The notes below the pieces were generated by a model. That model did not search any database and had not been told where the DNA came from. It saw only the letters and a list, made by a program, of their open reading frames with translations. This document shows, piece by piece, positions 60,338-64,000 of a stretch of 64,000 nucleotides of DNA. The stretch is taken from positions 62,001 to 126,000 of the forward strand of contig NZ_FWFF01000019.1 in assembly GCF_900163715.1 (NCBI RefSeq), read 5' to 3'. This stretch comes from Brevibacterium yomogidense. Its GTDB lineage: Bacteria > Actinomycetota > Actinomycetes > Actinomycetales > Brevibacteriaceae. The position numbers and the translations under genes are program-made. Each line of letters starts with the position of its first letter. Within the stretch, counting starts at the first letter, position 1.

Positions 60338-60834
60338 CAACGCTGGGAGACGGCGTCGACGGCCTTCGCAGACGTCTTCTCGATGTTCTTGCGGAGGTCC
60401 TCTGCAGCGTGCTGCGCGCGCCATACGAGGCCGGGACGACCGGCGGTGTCGACGCTCGCGAGCAGGGCACCGCCCAGCATCGACGTGCGCATGAGCAGGT
60501 TCGCGCGGCGCTCGTTCTTCTCCTCCTTCGTCGCGGCGCGGTCCTTGTTCAGGACCTCTCCGGCGAGGTCGAGCACGTAGGTGCTCACGAGCACGGTGGA
60601 GGCGGCGCGGGGGAAGCGCCCGATCGCCAGCAGCGCGCCTGCGGCCACCTGGGCGGCACCGGTTGCGCGGGCGATCGTGTCCGCGCCGACCGGCACGTCG
60701 ACGACCCGGCGGGCGACTGCGAGCACGGCCTCCGTCGAATCCACGGATGCGTGCGGATCGCGGACGCGGGCGATGCCGTTCGCGATGTACGCGCTGGCGA
60801 GCATGGGACGGGCGAGGAGTCGGACAGGGTTCAC
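60337..60834 (-). CDS. DoxX family membrane protein upstream of aroA
   Basis: The 165-residue protein has about four hydrophobic segments ([60 protein letters not shown]) and a charged C-terminal helix that begins [16 protein letters not shown]. It resembles DoxX proteins. GTG 60834 has GGAAGGA 7 nt upstream. It leads an operon with aroA and rsgA and is divergent from sigR, so it may respond to the same stress region. Confidence 0.82.
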   Translation of the reverse strand: MNPVRLLARPMLASAYIANGIARVRDPHASVDSTEAVLAVARRVVDVPVGADTIARATGAAQVAAGALLAIGRFPRAASTVLVSTYVLDLAGEVLNKDRAATKEEKNERRANLLMRTSMLGGALLASVDTAGRPGLVWRAQHAAEDLRKNIEKTSAKAVDAVSQR

Positions 60835-60910
60835 GGTGGATCCTTCCGTGCAGGGAATTGCGGTCTGCGGCTCAGCATATCGTTCCGACGGCCCTGTGGG
60901 CCCGGCGACC

Positions 60911-60936
60911 GGAATACTCTCTCAGGGCGCGGCGTT
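60911..60936 (+). promoter_or_regulatory. SigR-type (thiol stress) promoter of sigR
   Basis: GGAAT (60911-60915) and GTT (60934-60936) are separated by exactly 18 nt, the textbook GGAAT-N18-GTT recognition pattern of SigR/SigH sigma factors. It points to positive autoregulation. Its transcript would carry the AAGGAGG site at 60947-60953 and the GTG at 60959. Confidence 0.8.
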
Positions 60937-60958
60937 TCCCGTGCATAAGGAGGTGGCC

Positions 60959-61618
60959 GTGCCGACTGACACGTGTGAACGGGTCGCGGACCCCGTACGA
61001 TGGGATCTGATGACTGAGACTGCCCAGACGCCTTCGGCGGAGACTGACGACGAGCGCCACGAGCGATTCGAGCGCGATGCGCTGGAATATGTGAACCAGC
61101 TCTACGGTGCTGCGCTGCGCATGACGCGCAACCCGGCAGATGCCGAAGACCTGGTGCAGGAGGCCTACGCGAAGGCGTACGCGGCCTTCCACCAGTACAC
61201 GCCGGGGACCAACCTGAAGGCGTGGCTGTATCGGATCCTGACGAACACCTTCATCAACAACTACCGCAAGAAGCAGCGTCGTCCGCAGGAGTCGAGCGGC
61301 GAGGGCGTCGAGGACTGGCAGATCCACCGGGCTGCCGGGCACACGTCCTCCGAAGGCCGCTCCGCTGAGCTGGTCGCCCTCGACTACCTGCCGGACTCCG
61401 ACGTGACGGACGCACTGTCCGCGCTGCAGGAGGACCGCCGGATGGTCGTCTACTACGCGGACGTCGAAGGGCTGCCCTACAAGGAGATCGCAGAGATCAT
61501 GGGCACCCCGATCGGCACGGTGATGTCCCGCCTGCACCGCGGTCGGCGTCAACTGCGGGAGATGCTGGCCGACTATGCACGCGAACGCGGCTTCGGAGTG
61601 TCGAAGGAGGAATCATGA
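60959..61618 (+). CDS. sigR: SigR/SigH-like ECF sigma factor
   Basis: The sigma-2 domain (about residues 40-105, [36 protein letters not shown]) and sigma-4 domain (about 150-205, [28 protein letters not shown]) are complete. GTG 60959 gives 219 residues and has AAGGAGG 5 nt upstream; ATG 61010 gives 202 residues and lies 8 nt after a TACGAT box (60996-61001), so two forms are plausible: a long one from the SigR promoter and a short one from a leaderless housekeeping promoter. This would parallel the SigR and longer, unstable SigR' of Streptomyces coelicolor. The stop overlaps the rsrA start (ATGA). Confidence 0.92.
   Translation: MPTDTCERVADPVRWDLMTETAQTPSAETDDERHERFERDALEYVNQLYGAALRMTRNPADAEDLVQEAYAKAYAAFHQYTPGTNLKAWLYRILTNTFINNYRKKQRRPQESSGEGVEDWQIHRAAGHTSSEGRSAELVALDYLPDSDVTDALSALQEDRRMVVYYADVEGLPYKEIAEIMGTPIGTVMSRLHRGRRQLREMLADYARERGFGVSKEES
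60996..61001 (+). promoter_or_regulatory. -10 box for the short sigR form
   Basis: TACGAT ends 8 nt before ATG 61010. A leaderless message from here would make the short form independently of SigR. Confidence 0.5.
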
Positions 61619-61911
61619 GCGCGAGCGATGAAGCGTACGACGGTCCCTGCCCCGACGGCGCACGAGCGCGCAGCCTGGAGCGGATCTACCACTACCTCGA
61701 CGGTGAGCTCGAGTCGCACGAGATCACGAAGATCCAGGCGCACCTCGACGACTGCACCGACTGCAGCAGCGAGTTCGAGATCGAAGCACTCCTCAAGGAG
61801 CTGGTCCGGCGCTCGTGCACGGCCGGTCAGGCGCCGGAAGGTCTGCGGGAGAGGATCCAGCAGCGGATCGTCGTCGAACGGCGCACCACAGTGATCCGCC
61901 GCATCGGCTGA
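61615..61911 (+). CDS. rsrA: RsrA-like zinc anti-sigma factor
   Basis: The 98-residue protein has the ZAS motif H-x3-C-x2-C at His43, Cys47 and Cys50 (HLDDCTDC) plus an N-terminal Cys12, the pattern by which RsrA binds zinc and is released from SigR when the thiols form a disulfide. A further Cys is at 68. It would sequester SigR in reducing conditions. The start overlaps the sigR stop, which secures near-equal synthesis. The length is slightly under that of Streptomyces RsrA. Confidence 0.93.
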   Translation: MSASDEAYDGPCPDGARARSLERIYHYLDGELESHEITKIQAHLDDCTDCSSEFEIEALLKELVRRSCTAGQAPEGLRERIQQRIVVERRTTVIRRIG

Positions 61912-61985
61912 CTGCTGCGCTGGCTGGGCGGACCAGTACTGCTCGAACCAGTACCGCTGGGCGACCACCAGCACCACCGGAACGC

Positions 61986-62026
61986 GACGAAGGCCGGGAG
62001 ACCCTCAGGGTCTCCCGGCCTTCGTC
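61986..62026. terminator. Terminator of sigR-rsrA and bL37
   Basis: Perfect 19-bp stem (61986-62004 with 62008-62026) and a TCA loop between two convergent genes. Confidence 0.88.
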
Positions 62027-62067
62027 AGATCTGCGCCGCGCGGTGGATCACCGGACGCGGCGGGCGA

Positions 62068-62142
62068 TCATGCGTTGGGACGCTTGCCGTGGTTGGGACC
62101 GCGCTTCTTGCGGTCGCGGCGCTTGCGTGCACGCTTGCTCAT
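62068..62142 (-). CDS. 50S ribosomal protein bL37
   Basis: A 24-residue, very basic peptide (MSKRARKRRDRKK to NHGKRPNA) whose end matches the actinobacterial bL37 pattern. AAGGAG lies 7 nt upstream of the ATG. bL37 is a late-recognised subunit of mycobacterial 50S ribosomes. It lies alone between the sigR-rsrA terminator and the SGNH-like gene and is too short for ordinary gene callers. Confidence 0.85.
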   Translation of the reverse strand: MSKRARKRRDRKKRGPNHGKRPNA

Positions 62143-62226
62143 GGTTCACTCCTTCTTCGGGTGGATACGATCCTTGCACAGCGACGGCCGGGGCGCCAAC
62201 CGGCGTCCCGGAGTCACCGGGTCCTC

Positions 62227-62838
62227 TCAGTCCTCCGCCAGCGCGTCGGCCACGCCGAACCAGTCGAACCATCCGCGATGGAGCACCAGCCAGGCCATGA
62301 GCCCGTAGCCCTCCTGCGCAGGCGTCCCGGACCGGGTGGACGCGAGCTCGCGCTGCCAGACGGGATGCGAGCGCAGCGGCGTGAAGGTGTCCACGTAGGC
62401 GATGCCGCGCCGGTGGGCGACGTCCGCGAATCCCGTGTTGAACTCCGCGAGGCGCCTGTTCCGGTCGCCGTCGTGCACCGGAGCGGGACCGACGACGAAC
62501 GTCTGCACCTCCGCCGTCAGCGCTGAGTCGAGGATGTTCGCGACGTTGAGGCGGGCCCGGGCGACGGAGATGCCGGATTCCGTGTCCGCCGATCCCAACC
62601 CGAGCACCAGACGGTTCTCCGTCTGCTCGGAGAACCTGCGGGAGGCCTCCTCCATGCACCGGGCGGCGAGGCCGGATGAGTCCTCGTCTGCGGACGCGAG
62701 CGCATAGAAGTCGCTGTCCGGGACAGACGGGTACGTGCGGGCGGCGACGCGCCCCACCCAGCCCAGCCCGCGGCCGTCGCCGTGTCCGGCGACCAGCTGG
62801 TCGCCGACCACGACGACGGTATGACGACGGCGCGACAT
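62227..62838 (-). CDS. SGNH-hydrolase-like protein lacking the catalytic serine
   Basis: The 203 residues align with the SGNH/GDSL fold: block I reads VVVVGDQLVAGHG (GDQL in place of GDSL), then GLGWVGRVA, block III LGLGSADTESG, and block V region RSGTPAQEGYG lacks the D-x-x-H pair. Two of the core catalytic residues are thus not where expected, so esterase activity is doubtful. The start overlaps the stop of kgd by 1 nt (TGATG), so it is co-translated with it. A longer frame to 63510 is antisense-like over kgd and is rejected. Confidence 0.72.
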   Translation of the reverse strand: MSRRRHTVVVVGDQLVAGHGDGRGLGWVGRVAARTYPSVPDSDFYALASADEDSSGLAARCMEEASRRFSEQTENRLVLGLGSADTESGISVARARLNVANILDSALTAEVQTFVVGPAPVHDGDRNRRLAEFNTGFADVAHRRGIAYVDTFTPLRSHPVWQRELASTRSGTPAQEGYGLMAWLVLHRGWFDWFGVADALAED

Positions 62839-64000
62839 CAGCGGTCGAAGACCCGGTCGAGGAGCTCTGCCTGCTCCTTGTCGTGGATGCTCTTGAGGCC
62901 CGTCGCGGTCGCTGCGGATGCAGCCCGTGCGACGACGCGCAGCGCACGGCCGTCCAGGTGCTCCGGCAGGTTCGAGTGCATGAACGGCCACCCGCCCTGG
63001 TTCTCCGGCTCCTCCTGTGCCCAGACGACCTCGGCATCGGCGGGGTACTGCGAGAGCACCTCGCGGATCGACTCGTCGTCGAGCGGGTACAGCTGCTCGA
63101 ACCGGACGATCGCGGTGCGGGAGTCCTCGCGCTTCTTCTGCGAGGCGACGAGCTCCCAGTAGAGCTTGCCGGACACCAGGACCACACGGTCGACCTTGCT
63201 CGCGTCCACGTTCGCGTCCGCGATGACGGGCTGGAACGTGCCGGAGGTGAACTGGTCGACGGACGTGGCGGCCGCCTTGAGGCGCAGCATCGACTTCGGT
63301 GTGAAGACGATGAGCGGGCGCTTCACGTCCGCGTACGCGTGGCGACGCAGCAGGTGGAAGTACGACGCTCCGTCCGCTGGGTTCGCGATGGTCATGTTGT
63401 CCTGTGCGGCGAGCTGCAGGAAGCGCTCGATGCGTGCGGACGAGTGGTCTGGTCCCTGTCCCTCGTAGCCGTGCGGCAGGAGGAGCACGATGCCGGACGT
63501 CTGCGTCCACTTCTGCTCGGACGACGAGATGAACTCATCGATGATCGACTGGGCGCCCTGCATGAAGTCGCCGAACTGCGCCTCCCACAGGACCATCGCC
63601 TCGGGCCGTTCGACGGCGTAGCCGTACTCGAAGCCCATCGCGGCGTACTCGCTCAGCAGGGAGTTGTAGATCCAGAAGCGCGCCTGCTCGTCGGAGAGGT
63701 TGGCGAGCGGGGTCCATTCGTTCCCGTTGGTGTTGTCGACGAGCACGGCGTGGCGCTGCGTGAAGGTGCCGCGGCGCGTGTCCTGGCCGGACACGCGGAC
63801 CGGGACGCCCTCGTACAGCAGCGAGCCGAACGCCAGCAGCTCCGCGAAGCCCCAGTCGATGCCGCCGGAGCGGGTCATCTCCTTGCGCTTCTCCAGCAGG
63901 CTGCGGAGCTTCTTGTGGATGGTGAAGCCCTCCGGGATGTCCATGAAGGCATCGCCGATCCGCTCGATGAGCTCCTGCGACACGGCCGTCTCCGGCGTCG
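62838..64000 (-). CDS. kgd: 2-oxoglutarate decarboxylase/dehydrogenase fusion (Kgd/OdhA), 3' part
   Basis: The frame is open to the end of the window, so the N-terminal part is missing. The visible 387 residues are the end of the E1 thiamine-diphosphate domain: WGFAELLAFGSLLYEGVPVRVSGQDTRRGTF, HAVLVDNTNG, FEYGYAVERPEAMVLWEAQFGDFMQGAQ and the C-terminal VVWAQEEPENQGGWPF. In actinobacteria this enzyme carries a succinyltransferase domain at the N-terminus and forms the 2-oxoglutarate step of the TCA cycle. In-frame GTG 63983 is internal, because homologous residues continue upstream. It precedes and overlaps the SGNH-like gene. Confidence 0.94.
   Translation of the reverse strand, partial: TPETAVSQELIERIGDAFMDIPEGFTIHKKLRSLLEKRKEMTRSGGIDWGFAELLAFGSLLYEGVPVRVSGQDTRRGTFTQRHAVLVDNTNGNEWTPLANLSDEQARFWIYNSLLSEYAAMGFEYGYAVERPEAMVLWEAQFGDFMQGAQSIIDEFISSSEQKWTQTSGIVLLLPHGYEGQGPDHSSARIERFLQLAAQDNMTIANPADGASYFHLLRRHAYADVKRPLIVFTPKSMLRLKAAATSVDQFTSGTFQPVIADANVDASKVDRVVLVSGKLYWELVASQKKREDSRTAIVRFEQLYPLDDESIREVLSQYPADAEVVWAQEEPENQGGWPFMHSNLPEHLDGRALRVVARAASAATATGLKSIHDKEQAELLDRVFDR

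Noticed and set aside
62227..63510. Long reverse frame of 427 codons
   Set aside because: The upstream half overlaps kgd in another frame; the SGNH-like homology begins at 62838.

Overview
This 64 kb window is high-GC chromosomal DNA from a member of the Actinomycetota, most probably order Micrococcales (Brevibacteriaceae/Dermabacteraceae-like; the genus cannot be fixed from sequence alone). The reasons are the succinylase DAP genes, a 7Fe ferredoxin next to dapC, an AdnAB-type helicase-nuclease pair, UvrD2, UPF0182, a SigR/RsrA pair, a 2-oxoglutarate decarboxylase/dehydrogenase fusion (Kgd/OdhA), tRNAs without encoded CCA and many apparently leaderless genes. The content is mainly housekeeping. 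No insertion sequence, prophage, CRISPR array or biosynthetic gene cluster was seen.

Layout. Bases 1-21960 resemble the Mycobacterium tuberculosis Rv1171-Rv1232c neighbourhood (from memory): a membrane protein, VanW-like protein, GNAT, ferredoxin, dapC, citrate synthase, a DUF418 protein, divergent dapD and dapE, LOG protein, FolP2-type protein, DivIVA-like protein, PIG-V-like mannosyltransferase, DUF3117, O-methyltransferase, Atl-like protein, tatB, mrp, DUF1003, CBS/MgtE_N protein, then P1 peptidase and aminopeptidase P. Bases 22105-46174 resemble Rv3193c-Rv3211: PHP protein, DEAD helicase with a structured leader, DUF3107, TetR, adnA, adnB, kinase-like protein, nudC, uvrD2, ThiF/cyclodehydratase-like protein, a DnaA-box-rich gap, YgjP-like metallopeptidase, NUDIX, zincin-like protein, PDZ/Lon protease, UPF0182 and initiator tRNA. 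Bases 46175-55800 are more accessory: TetR-DoxX operon, tRNA-Cys, second DoxX, MMPL pump divergent from MarR, LLM oxidoreductase, a damaged NHEJ locus (truncated LigD ligase, Ku with an amber codon), a radical SAM protein and YceI. Bases 55836-64000 resemble Rv3223c-Rv3228 followed by kgd: aminotransferase, hisN-like phosphatase, rsgA, aroA, DoxX, sigR-rsrA, bL37, an SGNH-like protein and the kgd 3' part.

How the genes work together. dapC, dapD and dapE make meso-DAP for lysine and peptidoglycan. gltA and kgd belong to the TCA cycle. adnAB, uvrD2, Ku/LigD and the Atl-like gene concern DNA repair. sigR-rsrA is the thiol-oxidative stress switch. Translation is served by rsgA, bL37 and two tRNAs.

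The main signals beyond gene content are regulatory. At least fourteen genes have a TANNNT-like -10 box 6-8 nt before the start codon, which predicts leaderless mRNAs. dapD and dapE share a mirror-image promoter. sigR has a perfect SigR-type promoter plus an internal start. NHEJ appears to be decaying, and NudC has lost its zinc-ribbon cysteines. No wholly new multi-gene system could be defended from the sequence.
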